The notes under the pieces are model-generated. The model had not been told where the DNA came from. It was given only the letters and a program-made list of their open reading frames with translations, and did no database searches. 64,000 bases of DNA from Sphingobacterium prati (GTDB lineage: Bacteria > Bacteroidota > Bacteroidia > Sphingobacteriales > Sphingobacteriaceae), in contig NZ_JABJWY010000037.1 in NCBI RefSeq assembly GCF_013167215.1, forward strand, positions 136,050 to 200,049, read 5' to 3'. Made by a program: the position numbers and the translations under genes. Of this stretch, positions 54,601-62,923 are shown one piece after another (positions within the stretch are counted from its first letter, which is position 1; every line of letters starts with the position of its first letter).

Positions 54601-55634
54601 TTTCCTGATAGAGCCGATTTTCCAAATCCGGATAAGTACTTTTTGAAATTGTCGAATTGGTTGCTGTATTGGTTAACACCGCCGAAAAACGTTCCAAACC
54701 AGATGTTATTTTCACGGTCCCGATAGAAATTCAAAACAGCATTGTCAGAGATGGCAAATGGATTGAGCAGGTCTTTTTTGATGTGCTGGCTCTGACCTGA
54801 GCGAATGTCATAGGTGTATATTCCAGTCTCTGTTCCGATCCAGTATACCGATTCTGTCTGTTGAATAATGCAATTTGCCTGGATGACTTTGTCCGGGTAA
54901 TGGTTTGCAAATAGATTTTTTAACGTGCCATTTTTAAAATCAAACAGGTAGGCTGAATTGATCGTCCCCACCATGAGGAGGGAGTCGTTGATGGCGTAAA
55001 CGGTCTTGGTGTTGGCCAGTGCTTTCCGGTCTGTTTTTTTAAGCGCAATCTGAATAAATTTGCCAGTTTTGACTTGATACCGTTCGATTGTACTGTTATT
55101 GTCTGTAGTCCATAGACCACCTTTTTGGCTACTGGTAATGGCCACTAGGCTGTTTCTGTTTTGATCGAATGCAACGACATCTGTCGTGTAAGGATTATAA
55201 CGATACAATTTCCCATTGGAAAGCAACCAGATAAAACCGGCGTATTCATGGATGGCATTGACCTCACCAATCGGTATTCGATTGAATGGTTTGAAGTTTT
55301 CTTTAACCGGGTCGTAACAATAGGTGCCCCGAGTCGTTCCCACCCATAGCAGCCCTTTACTATCAGTAAGGATACTTAAGATGGATGAACTTCCGATGCT
55401 GGAGGGATCCGAAGCATTGTGCCTAAATATCTTAAATTGATTCCCATCAAAACGATTGAGACCATTCCTTGTTCCTAACCATAGGAATCCCTGTGTATCT
55501 TGTGTAATACACTTAACAGAACTGTTGGAGAGACCATCGTGGGGTTGATAATTTTTAAAATAGAGCGATTGTGCCCGCAGGTTGCCCCATGCGAGCAATA
55601 GGGATAGGATAAGTATATAGGTTATTCTTCTCAA
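51681..55634 (-). CDS. Propeller-type hybrid two-component sensor/regulator
   Basis: This 1317-residue protein is the classical Bacteroidota hybrid sensor. Its signal peptide ends LRAQ (residue 22). Residues ~25-690 carry two seven-bladed propellers made of Reg_prop repeats such as DTQGFLWLGTRNGLNRFDG, ~695-760 a Y_Y_Y domain (LPPGNYTFKFKGANNNG), ~765-790 one membrane helix, then HisKA with His near 823 (AHEIRTPLTL), HATPase (GTGIGLPLSRSL), a receiver with DIMMPIMDG (Asp near 1115), and an AraC-type HTH at ~1215-1317. Such proteins bind a specific oligosaccharide in the periplasm and switch on the adjacent PUL. It diverges from the SusC/D pair at 56008, which is its probable target. The ligand cannot be read from sequence. 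Confidence 0.94.
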   Translation of the reverse strand: MRRITYILILSLLLAWGNLRAQSLYFKNYQPHDGLSNSSVKCITQDTQGFLWLGTRNGLNRFDGNQFKIFRHNASDPSSIGSSSILSILTDSKGLLWVGTTRGTYCYDPVKENFKPFNRIPIGEVNAIHEYAGFIWLLSNGKLYRYNPYTTDVVAFDQNRNSLVAITSSQKGGLWTTDNNSTIERYQVKTGKFIQIALKKTDRKALANTKTVYAINDSLLMVGTINSAYLFDFKNGTLKNLFANHYPDKVIQANCIIQQTESVYWIGTETGIYTYDIRSGQSQHIKKDLLNPFAISDNAVLNFYRDRENNIWFGTFFGGVNQYSNQFDNFKKYLSGFGKSALSGNIVHDIKKDNYGNLWIGTEDGGLNKIDAQTQQIQHFVANGKKGSIAHNNVHGLATIGDDLWVGSTTHGLDILDVKTGKLKKHYDRIGKGTLQSRFAVCIYKSRDNSMLVGTDRALYVYNKNNDSFDLLPITAWIQGMYEDEYGILWVNTYGSGVYQYNRRSGKIQHLLSEQGKQNTLVNNYVNGLFEDSKKNLWFCTESGLSKYRRNGRFTNYLTESGLPSNQVFKVLEDDNNSIWISTGGGLVRLDEDVPRRVIYTSRDGLPADQFNYNSAFKDNDGTLYFGTIKGMVSFNPTKSIKNSFIPPIFISGIQINNVSIPVRENGIVKQSISLSKEIHLPYDSSNISFNIAALSFVSPKSNVYRYIMEGYDKGWTDITGSQKIYYNKLPPGNYTFKFKGANNNGIWNPMEKELRIVVSPPWWSSLSAYILYFLVISTIVLLILRYYFLLIKANNTQKMDSYERKKEQEVYNLKLEFFTNLAHEIRTPLTLIKMPLEKLIRTHQFKEDKDTVNDLALIEKNTTRLIRLTNQLLDFRKAETNNMSLIFTKTDINSLLLDVFNDLNVLAKEKMLQYDLSLPRITLTAQVDEEALRKVFTNLIHNAIKYATQQVHIKLLPFNSDDIMFNIEFRNDGDIIPFEKREKIFEPFYRLNESNKDTGTGIGLPLSRSLVELHQGTLSLAYTEQNRNIFLLSLPILQEQSLDIPFLEETDHEDKLYPKEDESTEKPVVLIVEDNKEILAYLNKELKTDYTILRAGNGAEALEILDQDNVQLVLTDIMMPIMDGLALCKRIKSDILYSHIPVIFLTAKNALDSKIKGLKIGADAYIEKPFSLEFLTVQIRNILNNRKIIKNYFTNSSVSNLKDINVSAPDKDFISQLNTVIYANISDIDLNVDELARLMNMSRPTLYRKIKGLSDLTPNELINISRLKKAAELLVQREYNITQISTMVGYTVQSNFSRDFHKHYGMPPSVYMTENS

Positions 55635-56007
55635 AATTTATAAACTCACTCTAAAAGTAATCAATAAAAAAGGAAAAAAAGAGTTTTGTTGATACGTTAT
55701 GATATAAAAATGAGACGCTGTGATTGGAGGTAAAACAATGATTTGCTGTATTTTTATCATACGATAATAACCAAAAAGTAAACTTATGCCTTGCCCTAAA
55801 ATTATGACAGCAAATTGTTGTACCCTTATTTTTCAGCGCGCTACCTATTTCTATTTGACCTGGATGCAAAAGTTATTCAGGGGATTAACTTTCTGTGGGG
55901 ATTGATCAAGAGGCTCTTCGTTTACGCAATATTTTTAAATCACTTAACGAAAGTTGAGCATTGTTGCTCAGGATAATAAATCAATTAAACCATCAATTTA
56001 AAAGCGT
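55635..56007. other. Divergent intergenic region between hybrid sensor and SusC
   Basis: This 373-base region has no gene. It must hold promoters in both directions and a site for the sensor's AraC-type domain, but I see no exact TTTG-N20-TAnnTTTG promoter. The only repeat of note is a 6-bp hairpin TGAGCA...TGCTCA (55955-55970), about 40 bases before the SusC start. Confidence 0.5.
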
Positions 56008-58992
56008 ATGAAAAACAGACTACTTGCGCAATGTGTAATGATGCCGACATTACTGCTTGTAACCTTTATTGCGGCCGCCCAAACGCGGGTGTTAAAGGGA
56101 AAGGTTGTGGATGAGACCCAAAGTCCATTGACAGGCGCTACGATTAAGGTAAAAGGGAGCACCACGGCGACGACTTCGGATGCTGAGGGAGCTTTCTCCT
56201 TGAATATTTCAAATGATGCCAAATCATTGGAAGTGACTTACATCGGTTATGCTTTGAAGGAAGTTCCAATTGTAGGTAACGACATGACCATCGCCCTTGA
56301 GCCTAGTTCAGACCAAGGACTGGAAGAAGTGGTTGTCATCGGTTATGGTACCGCCCGAAAAAAAGATTTGACCGGCTCTATGGTGACCATCGGAGCAAAG
56401 AATTTCAATAAGGGCATTATGACCAGTCCCGATCAATTGATCCAGGGAAAGACACCCGGCGTAATGGTTATTAACAACACTGGGCAACCCGGCGGATCGA
56501 CAACCGTACGGATCCGGGGTAATTCATCCATTCGGGCAAGTAACAACCCCTTATTTGTTTTGGATGGTGTTCCTATGTCGGGCAATTCGCCATTACCCGA
56601 AGGTCGTGGAGGATTTTCATCTGACAGAGGTAATCCATTGACGTATCTGAATCCTGGTGATATCGCGAGTATGGATATCCTGAAAGATGCTTCTGCGACC
56701 GCAATTTATGGGTCTCGTGGCGCAAATGGTGTCGTTATTATCACGACCAAAAAAGGAAAGGTCGGCTCGCCCGAAGTTTCCGTAGGTGCATCAGCGGGGG
56801 TATCGACGATGCGTGAATATCCAGATGTCTTGAATGCAGCACGATTTAGAGAGGCGTTAAAGTATTACACACCATCGGAAGCTGCCGATTCTGATTTTGG
56901 GGACAATGAGGATGCTTTTAAAGCCATTACAAGGAAAGCGATTACCCAAAATTATTACGCAGACGTGGCTGGAGGTACAGAACATGGAAAATATCGTTTA
57001 TCTGGTGGTTATTTGAACCAAAACGGTATTATCCGGGGTTCACAATTGAAAAAATATACAGCTAATTTTACAGGCAACTTCCGCTTTTTGGAGAACAAGA
57101 GACTGGGACTTGATTTCGCTGTATTCCTGACGCAAATGGATAACAAATATGCGCCTATCAATGCAACAGTAGGCTCTGAAGGAAATGTGATCTCTCAGGC
57201 TTTACAATGGAATCCGACTCGTCCTTTACGTGATGCCCAAGGTAATTTGACATTCGTCAGTTCGACAACCCGAAATCCGTTAACCAGCATTGAAGCATTT
57301 CGGGATTTGGCAACAACCAATACAATGGTCGTCAACGTAGCTCCATATTATAAAATTACAGATGACCTAGAATATCGCTTTATCTACAGCGCAATGCGGC
57401 AAACAGGAAATCGTGAAGGTATGTATCGGGCCGGACTTATCGATCCATCGGCAGTGAATAACGAACAAGCATTTATTTCGAATAATGGGGAGACTAATCT
57501 ACAGATGACCCACATGCTTTCCTACAACAAGCAAATTAATGAGGATTGGAGTGTAAATGCTGTAGCAGGATACGAATACTTGGATTACAATTTTAATAAT
57601 AATATCGCTTTTGGAGGTGGATTTCGTTATATGGGATTGGATTATTTTGATTATCTCCAATATTCATCGGTGTCAACCCGGGAAGTCTCATCGTATAGAA
57701 GTCCTACAAATCAACTACAATCGCTTTTCTTACGGGGTGGATTTAATTATTTGGATCGTTATCTCCTTACAGCGACTGTAAGAAGGGATGGTTCCACTAA
57801 ATTTGGATCGAACAACAAATATGCGATGTTTCCATCCTTAGCCGTAGCTTGGAATGTTGCTCAAGAAGACTTCTTAAAATCAAGTGGAACTTTTGATCAG
57901 TTAAAAGTAAGATTGGGCTGGGGAAAAACAGGTAACCAAGAGTTTCCATCAGGTGCATCTTTGAACAGATTAGTCTTTGGGAACCAAAGTGTAAGTCAGG
58001 CTAACTACGGTAATCCAGATCTCAAGTGGGAAACCTCAACCACCATAAATGCTGGTATTGATTTTGGAATACTTGGCAACCGTCTGTATGGTTCAATTGA
58101 TTATTTTAATAAAAAGACGACGGACGCACTATTTGAACAGACACTCGCTCAGCCAGCACCTGCAGGACGTATCTGGGTGAATTTGGATGGTGAAATCGTT
58201 AATAAAGGGGTGGAAATTGCCCTGACAGGAACGATTATCAAAAATGACAATTGGACTTGGGACTTAACCGGTAATGCCACCTTCCTTAAAAACAGTGTCA
58301 GTGGTCTAGTCGGTTATTATGAAACGGGCGCATTAAGAGGACAAGGATTTTCGGGCGTATTGGGACAACGTATGGTGAATGGACAGCCGCTGAATGTTTG
58401 GTACCTGGCCGATTACCAAGGAATCGATCCGCAAACTGGTATGAGCATGTACCGTGGGCAAGACGGAAGCATTAGCACAACAAATGATCCGGCGATTAAT
58501 AAATTCTACATGAATAGCCCAAATCCAACCACTTTATTGGGTATCTCGACTAACGTAAATTATAAACAATTTTCGCTAGCAGCCAATATGAACGGCGCAT
58601 TGGGGCACTACTTATTTAACAATACAGCGGCTACAACCTTAGGTTTAAGTAACTTGTCCTCCAGAAATATTGGATCGGCCTTTTTTGATACAGCTGTGAA
58701 AGAATCTACGTCCAATTCAGCTGCACCATCAACTCGTTTTCTGGAGAAAGGTGATTATTTAAAGATGGCTAACCTGACATTAAGCTATAAAGTAGGGGAT
58801 GTTGGAAAGACACTCAAAAATCTTAATGTATCATTGACTGGTCAAAACCTTTTTATTATAACTAAATATACAGGTTTTGATCCTGAAGTGAATACAGATG
58901 GAGCTACAAATGGCATTCCTTCCCTGGGCATTGAATACTTGCCTTATCCTCCAGCGAGAAATATACTATTGGGTGTTAATTTCTCACTATAG
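56008..58992 (+). CDS. SusC/RagA-family TonB-dependent receptor (pair 5)
   Basis: This outer-membrane receptor has 994 residues. A signal peptide ends IAAAQ (residue 25); a carboxypeptidase-like regulatory domain lies at ~28-105 (LKGKVVDETQSPLTGATIKVKG-type); EEVVVIGYGTARKKDLTG is the TonB-box-like junction. The plug holds NPLFVLDGVPMSG and ILKDASATAIYGSRGANGVVIITTKKG-type block, and the barrel ends LGVNFSL. No STN domain is present, fitting control by the divergent hybrid sensor. SusD follows after 31 bases, and no enzyme gene is attached, so the imported glycan is unknown and its hydrolases must be encoded elsewhere. Confidence 0.95.
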   Translation: MKNRLLAQCVMMPTLLLVTFIAAAQTRVLKGKVVDETQSPLTGATIKVKGSTTATTSDAEGAFSLNISNDAKSLEVTYIGYALKEVPIVGNDMTIALEPSSDQGLEEVVVIGYGTARKKDLTGSMVTIGAKNFNKGIMTSPDQLIQGKTPGVMVINNTGQPGGSTTVRIRGNSSIRASNNPLFVLDGVPMSGNSPLPEGRGGFSSDRGNPLTYLNPGDIASMDILKDASATAIYGSRGANGVVIITTKKGKVGSPEVSVGASAGVSTMREYPDVLNAARFREALKYYTPSEAADSDFGDNEDAFKAITRKAITQNYYADVAGGTEHGKYRLSGGYLNQNGIIRGSQLKKYTANFTGNFRFLENKRLGLDFAVFLTQMDNKYAPINATVGSEGNVISQALQWNPTRPLRDAQGNLTFVSSTTRNPLTSIEAFRDLATTNTMVVNVAPYYKITDDLEYRFIYSAMRQTGNREGMYRAGLIDPSAVNNEQAFISNNGETNLQMTHMLSYNKQINEDWSVNAVAGYEYLDYNFNNNIAFGGGFRYMGLDYFDYLQYSSVSTREVSSYRSPTNQLQSLFLRGGFNYLDRYLLTATVRRDGSTKFGSNNKYAMFPSLAVAWNVAQEDFLKSSGTFDQLKVRLGWGKTGNQEFPSGASLNRLVFGNQSVSQANYGNPDLKWETSTTINAGIDFGILGNRLYGSIDYFNKKTTDALFEQTLAQPAPAGRIWVNLDGEIVNKGVEIALTGTIIKNDNWTWDLTGNATFLKNSVSGLVGYYETGALRGQGFSGVLGQRMVNGQPLNVWYLADYQGIDPQTGMSMYRGQDGSISTTNDPAINKFYMNSPNPTTLLGISTNVNYKQFSLAANMNGALGHYLFNNTAATTLGLSNLSSRNIGSAFFDTAVKESTSNSAAPSTRFLEKGDYLKMANLTLSYKVGDVGKTLKNLNVSLTGQNLFIITKYTGFDPEVNTDGATNGIPSLGIEYLPYPPARNILLGVNFSL

Positions 58993-59023
58993 ACCGTTAG
59001 CAGATATCATTGGATAATAAAAT

Positions 59024-60604
59024 ATGAGACAGATGAAATTAAGAACATTATTATATATCGGAATCATTGGTTCGGTTGTATCAAGCACCTATTCTTGTAC
59101 TAAACTGAAAGAAGAGTTTAAGGGAGAATTGGAAGAAGGAACATCTAATGTTGATCCTGGAAGCCTTTTAATTACCGCTTATAACTCATTGAATACGCCT
59201 TATCAACAGGAACAACGCTGGGTGATGCAGGAAGTATCTACAGATGCAGCCATGGCCCCCACAAGGGGCGGTGACTGGGACGATAATGGGATGCACCGCG
59301 CGATCCACCTTCACACCTGGAATGCAGACAACGGTTACATGAATAATACCTTTGTAAGCTTGGGAACGGCAATTTATAATGCCTCTAATGTCTTACGCTA
59401 TAAGCCTAATGCGCAGCAAGCTGCAGAAGCCCGATTTATTCGTGCGCTAACCATGTTTGATATGTTGGATCTGTATGGGGTAGTGCCCATGCGTGAAGGA
59501 GAATCTTTTGATGATTTTAGGATAGCGCCGGAGGTACTGCAACCGCAGGCGGCCATAGATTACATGGTGAAAGAACTCAATGAAATTTTAAGTAGTTTGC
59601 CAGCAAATGGTCCAAAGGCGGCTTATGTGGCTAATCGGAATGCCGCTAAAACCTTGCTGATGAAAATCTACTTGAATAAAGGCGCATTTTTGAATAGGCA
59701 AGCACCTGCTTTCGCAGCAGATGACATGAATAAAGTAATTGCACTAGCTAAGGAAATTATTACGAGCGGGGCCTATACAGTTTCTGCAAAAGGAAAATAT
59801 TTTGATAATTTTGCTCCTGATAACGATGAAAAGTCTACGGAGAATATCTATACCTTGTTCAACAAAAATGGAGAACGAGGTGGAAATGTGGATCGTACTT
59901 GGAATACAATAGCCCATTATAATATGAATCCTGGCGGGTGGAACGGCTGGTGTACGCTCTCAGATTATTACGATAAATTCGCTGCCGCGGACGAACGTAG
60001 GGGTATTTACTACGAGTACGCTGCAGATACAACGTCGAATCGAAAAAAAGAATTCGGACGCCAAAATGTGGGCTTTTTTGCAGGTCAGCAATATAATTGG
60101 AGTACAAATAAGCCATTAATGGCACGTAATCCGTCCAGCGCACCATTATCCTTTACGCGAGAAGTGACAATCCGTACATCTGGTGCTACGCTGGAAACGG
60201 CAGGTATCCGTCCAATGAAATATGCATTTGATTATGGCGTTACGGGACAACGAAATAACGACTGGGTAGTCTTTCGTTACTCGGATGTGCTGTTAATGCA
60301 AGCGGAAGCGATTTTGAGAGGGGGTACTGGTGCGGCTGGTGAGGCCCTGGCTTTGGTCAATAGTATTCGTACCAATCGTGGTGTGACTAATTTAACAGCC
60401 TTGACATTGGACAATTTATTGGATGAACGTGCCCGTGAACTGTATTGGGAAGGCTGGAGAAGACAAGATCTAATCCGATTTGGCAAGTTTTTACTGGCTT
60501 GGCAGGAAAAGGCTGCGGATCCGGATCCGAAAACATTGTTATATCCTATTCCGAGCCAACAGATAGCGGTTAACCCGAATCTGAAACAAAATCCAGGTTA
60601 TTAG
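59024..60604 (+). CDS. SusD-family glycan-binding lipoprotein (pair 5)
   Basis: This 526-residue surface lipoprotein has a signal with the lipobox STYSC (Cys at residue 25); ATG 59033 is a close alternative start. The SusD fold is seen in AEARFIRALTMFDMLDLYGVVP, VFRYSDVLLMQAEAILRGG, LDERARELYWEGWRRQDLIRFG and the C-terminal LKQNPGY. The VNSIRTNRG segment and the ELYWEGWRRQDL block place it nearer to the starch SusD of this window than to the fructan one. A long terminator directly follows, making a two-gene SusC/D unit. Confidence 0.94.
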   Translation: MRQMKLRTLLYIGIIGSVVSSTYSCTKLKEEFKGELEEGTSNVDPGSLLITAYNSLNTPYQQEQRWVMQEVSTDAAMAPTRGGDWDDNGMHRAIHLHTWNADNGYMNNTFVSLGTAIYNASNVLRYKPNAQQAAEARFIRALTMFDMLDLYGVVPMREGESFDDFRIAPEVLQPQAAIDYMVKELNEILSSLPANGPKAAYVANRNAAKTLLMKIYLNKGAFLNRQAPAFAADDMNKVIALAKEIITSGAYTVSAKGKYFDNFAPDNDEKSTENIYTLFNKNGERGGNVDRTWNTIAHYNMNPGGWNGWCTLSDYYDKFAAADERRGIYYEYAADTTSNRKKEFGRQNVGFFAGQQYNWSTNKPLMARNPSSAPLSFTREVTIRTSGATLETAGIRPMKYAFDYGVTGQRNNDWVVFRYSDVLLMQAEAILRGGTGAAGEALALVNSIRTNRGVTNLTALTLDNLLDERARELYWEGWRRQDLIRFGKFLLAWQEKAADPDPKTLLYPIPSQQIAVNPNLKQNPGY

Positions 60605-60640
60605 TAATAGCAAAAAACTGTTTGCTAATTTTTAAGTTGT

Positions 60641-60688
60641 AAAGGTATCTGGATTACTGGTGTGTCTCAGTAATCCAGATACCTTTTT
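60641..60688 (+). terminator. Strong terminator after SusD (pair 5)
   Basis: AAAGGTATCTGGATTACTG (60641-60659) and its exact complement CAGTAATCCAGATACCTTT (60668-60686) form a 19-bp stem with an 8-nt loop, followed by T bases. Confidence 0.92.
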
Positions 60689-60796
60689 CATTGGACAATC
60701 TTACTGCCGTCAGAGCTATATTGTTCGGCTATCATTCTGTGGTGAAACGAGTCTCCTTCGAGATATCGCCGTATCTGCTTCTCCATGTGAGCGAGG

Positions 60797-60843
60797 TGAG
60801 TCCGTACTGAGTCCGTGTTGAGTCCGTGTTTAACTCGGACTCA
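60797..60843. repeat. TGAGTCCGTGT tandem repeat with inverted copy
   Basis: Three consecutive 11-mers, TGAGTCCGTAC, TGAGTCCGTGT and TGAGTCCGTGT (60797-60829), are followed by TTAACTCGGACTCA, which carries the reverse complement of TGAGTCCG. The last copy and the inverted one can form an 8-bp hairpin. It lies in non-coding sequence and may be a dispersed genomic repeat. Confidence 0.6.
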
Positions 60844-61105
60844 TTGCTTGATCAACCCGGTTTTATTCCGCTCTTACCTACTCTATGTGTCGAAGAAGGG
60901 GTATAGTGGTTGCGAAGGAAACTCGAATCAGCATCAACAAACGTCAAAACACGGACTGTGCTGATAAAGACTACTTGTTGGGAACCTTTAACGTTAGCAG
61001 GAAATGGTTTATGGCTTATACAGGAAGGTCTGATTGTATCAAAGAATTTAATTTATCAAAAGGTTTCCCGTTACATTCGACAGGTGCAATCATGCTCTAT
61101 AATCT

Positions 61106-61145
61106 AAAGACCACTTAATTACGTTAATTAAGTGGTCTTTTATTT
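61106..61145. terminator. Bidirectional hairpin beside tRNA-Pro
   Basis: AAAGACCACTTAATTA (61106-61121) and TAATTAAGTGGTCTTT (61125-61140) form a perfect 16-bp stem with a CGT loop. On the minus strand it lies 10 bases after the tRNA 3' end and would terminate it; on the plus strand TATTTTT follows. Confidence 0.8.
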
Positions 61146-61150
61146 TTATG

Positions 61151-61224
61151 TCGGGATGGCCGGATTTGAACCGACGACCTCCAGCACCCCATGCTGGCGC
61201 GATACCGGGCTACGCTACATCCCG
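61151..61224 (-). tRNA. tRNA-Pro (anticodon GGG)
   Basis: The 74-base minus-strand sequence folds as a tRNA. The acceptor stem is CGGGATG/CATCCCG with discriminator A; the anticodon stem CCAGC/GCTGG encloses the loop ATGGGGT, giving anticodon GGG; and the T-arm reads CGGTTCAAATCCG-like. The CCA end is not encoded, as is usual in Bacteroidota. A 15-bp palindrome, ATAGGAT-A-ATCCTAT, lies about 20 bases upstream of its 5' end (61245-61259). Confidence 0.93.
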
Positions 61225-61326
61225 AGTTATTCCAACAGTAGTGGATAGGATAATCCTATACTAAGTCTTTCAGGAATATTTTTTTGTAGCGCTAAAATAA
61301 TAATTATTGACAAAAAATAAAATCTA

Positions 61327-61363
61327 AATAAAAAAAACACCATTTTTTTTGAAATGGTGTTTT
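61327..61363 (-). terminator. Terminator of the outer-membrane barrel gene
   Basis: On the minus strand AAAACACCATTT (61363-61352) pairs with AAATGGTGTTTT (61345-61334) and a T-run follows. It lies 25 bases after the stop codon of the barrel protein gene. Confidence 0.8.
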
Positions 61364-61388
61364 AAAGTTGTTTTTAAATGAATCACGA

Positions 61389-61952
61389 TTAGAATTTATA
61401 GCCAACCATAATGCCAATCGTTTTGTTCTTGGCGTCCAACGTTTTGTCCACGCTTGTGAATCCATGACTGTAGTAAGCGTCTACGGTAAAGCGGCTGACG
61501 TCTATCCCAATTCCTGCCCTTCCGTCAAGAGAGAATTTCTTATAGTCGGTCGTCGCGCTGGATTTGACAGTTTTTAAATCATAGTTTAATTGCGGTCCTA
61601 ATAAGCCACGAAGGTTGAAATCGCCATTTTCTAAAAATTTATAACCAACTTGTAATGGAAGATTAACCTGGTAAAATTTAGGTGTCTTCTGTATGTTTTC
61701 AAACGTATATTCCTTCCGCAATAAACTGGCACCGATACCAGGCTGAAAGAAGAGACGATCCCCGACACGGGCAAATGCAGCGACAGAAACGCCTACTTTA
61801 CCATTATTATCCTTAACGGATTTGTTCCCAAATGATGTCATGTGATAGTTGCTCCCTATTTGTATACCATAGGTCACTTCCTGTGCTCGCGCTGTACCTG
61901 CTATTCCTAATACTGTCATTGCCAATAAGGCCGCTTTGAATGTTGTTTTCAT
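61389..61952 (-). CDS. Outer-membrane beta-barrel protein (PorT/OmpW-like small barrel)
   Basis: This 187-residue protein has a signal peptide ending ARAQ (residue 23). The mature part is a string of amphipathic strands (YGIQIGSNYHM, FFQPGIGASLLRKEY, NLPLQVGYKF, NLRGLLGPQLNYDL, FSLDGRAGIGIDVSRFTVDAYYSHGF) ending in a terminal Phe (IMVGYKF). This is the pattern of the small eight-stranded outer-membrane barrels (PF13568 type) common in Bacteroidota. Function is unknown. It is a single-gene unit on the minus strand, divergent from the ECF sigma gene at 62212 and not obviously tied to glycan use. The 259-base gap upstream is very AT-rich and has no gene. Confidence 0.85.
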   Translation of the reverse strand: MKTTFKAALLAMTVLGIAGTARAQEVTYGIQIGSNYHMTSFGNKSVKDNNGKVGVSVAAFARVGDRLFFQPGIGASLLRKEYTFENIQKTPKFYQVNLPLQVGYKFLENGDFNLRGLLGPQLNYDLKTVKSSATTDYKKFSLDGRAGIGIDVSRFTVDAYYSHGFTSVDKTLDAKNKTIGIMVGYKF

Positions 61953-62211
61953 CTTTAATACTATTTTTGTTTTCTATATTCTAATGCACTTTTATGTTAT
62001 GACAACGGAAAGCCGTTATACCCTTAGAAAAAAACAATTTTCTGTTTTCAGATAATTAACTTTAGTTTCTATTTGTATAAGGGAGATGGGATGCTACAAT
62101 AGGCCGTTATTCTAACCAAGAAAAAAAAGTAAAAAAATAATAAGGGTAATAGCTACTTGGGATGTCTTAGTAATAAAGTAGATTGTTTAATCAATAGGAT
62201 AGAGTTAACCG

Positions 62212-62745
62212 ATGTCGGAAAATAAAGAAAAGAATTTCGAGCAGCTTTTTCGGGCGCATTACAAGGAATTGCATCGTTATGCTTTTAGGTACCTAGGGGA
62301 TAGTGATGGGGCCGAGGAGGTCATACAGCAAGTATTTCTGCGATTATGGGAGAAAGATTGGGAAGAGCTGATTCATACTTCACTGAAGGCCTATCTATAC
62401 CGTGCCATTTATAATGAAAGCATGAATGCCCTTAAGAAGGAGCAACGTAAGCTTAAATATCAGTCTTATGAACAGCATAGGCAGGGGTGGGAACCAGCTG
62501 TAGATGAAAGCAGCAAGGACCTCGATAAAAAGTTAAGGGTGGCACTTTCTGGTTTGCCTGAAAAGAGTAGGACTGTATTTGAATTGAGCCGTTTTCAGGA
62601 GATGAAATATAAGGATATCGCAGCAACATTAGACCTGTCGATAAAAACAGTGGAAGGACATATGAGCAAGGCTTTGCGTCACTTACGTATTGAGCTTATG
62701 GACTATTTGACGTTGATTATTTTCTATATCATCTATATACTATGA
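62212..62745 (+). CDS. ECF RNA polymerase sigma factor (second)
   Basis: This 177-residue sigma-70 family ECF factor has region 2 at ~8-75 (FEQLFRAHYKELHRYAFRYLGDSDGAEEVIQQVFLRLWEK-type) and region 4 at ~115-165 (LPEKSRTVFELSRFQEMKYKDIAATLDLSIKTVEGHM). The C-terminal tail LTLIIFYIIYIL is unusually hydrophobic. The stop overlaps the following anti-sigma start by four bases (ATGA), so the two are translationally coupled. The last ~20 bases of this gene are also repeated inside the next gene, the trace of a tandem duplication. A secreted protein gene follows the anti-sigma, presumably the SusC-type receptor under its control. Confidence 0.94.
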   Translation: MSENKEKNFEQLFRAHYKELHRYAFRYLGDSDGAEEVIQQVFLRLWEKDWEELIHTSLKAYLYRAIYNESMNALKKEQRKLKYQSYEQHRQGWEPAVDESSKDLDKKLRVALSGLPEKSRTVFELSRFQEMKYKDIAATLDLSIKTVEGHMSKALRHLRIELMDYLTLIIFYIIYIL

Positions 62746-62923
62746 ATAAGGAATTACTGGAAAGATATATCGTTGGGAATACCAATGAAGCAGAGAATAA
62801 TAGGGTACAAGGTTGGTTGGATGAACATCCTGAGAACCGGGCCGAATACCAAAAAATGAAAAATGTATTTCTATCTTATCTATATGCGATGAATAAGGAA
62901 TTGTTAGAAAGATATATGGTTGG
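62719..62923 (+). repeat. 147-bp tandem duplication at the sigma/anti-sigma junction
   Basis: The 35 bases from 62742 and from 62889 match at 31 positions by eye, and the ~22 bases before each ATG also resemble each other (ATCTATATACT against ATCTATATGCG). The period is 147 bases, a multiple of three, so the frame is kept. Confidence 0.8.

Larger units (their letters stand above)
60605..61150. other. Gene-poor stretch between SusD (pair 5) and tRNA-Pro
   Basis: This 546-base stretch holds a SusD terminator (60641-60688), a short tandem/inverted repeat (60797-60843) and the hairpin at 61106. An open frame at 60885-61118 (77 codons) has no signal, domain or recognisable similarity, and its composition does not look like the neighbouring genes, so I do not call it. 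Confidence 0.5.

Noticed and set aside
60797..60843. Possible CRISPR array
   Set aside because: Units are 11 bases with no spacers and there are no cas genes in the window.
60885..61118. 77-codon open frame in the gap before tRNA-Pro
   Set aside because: It overlaps the hairpin at 61106, has no signal, domain or ribosome site, and another frame is open over the same bases; coding potential looks poor.
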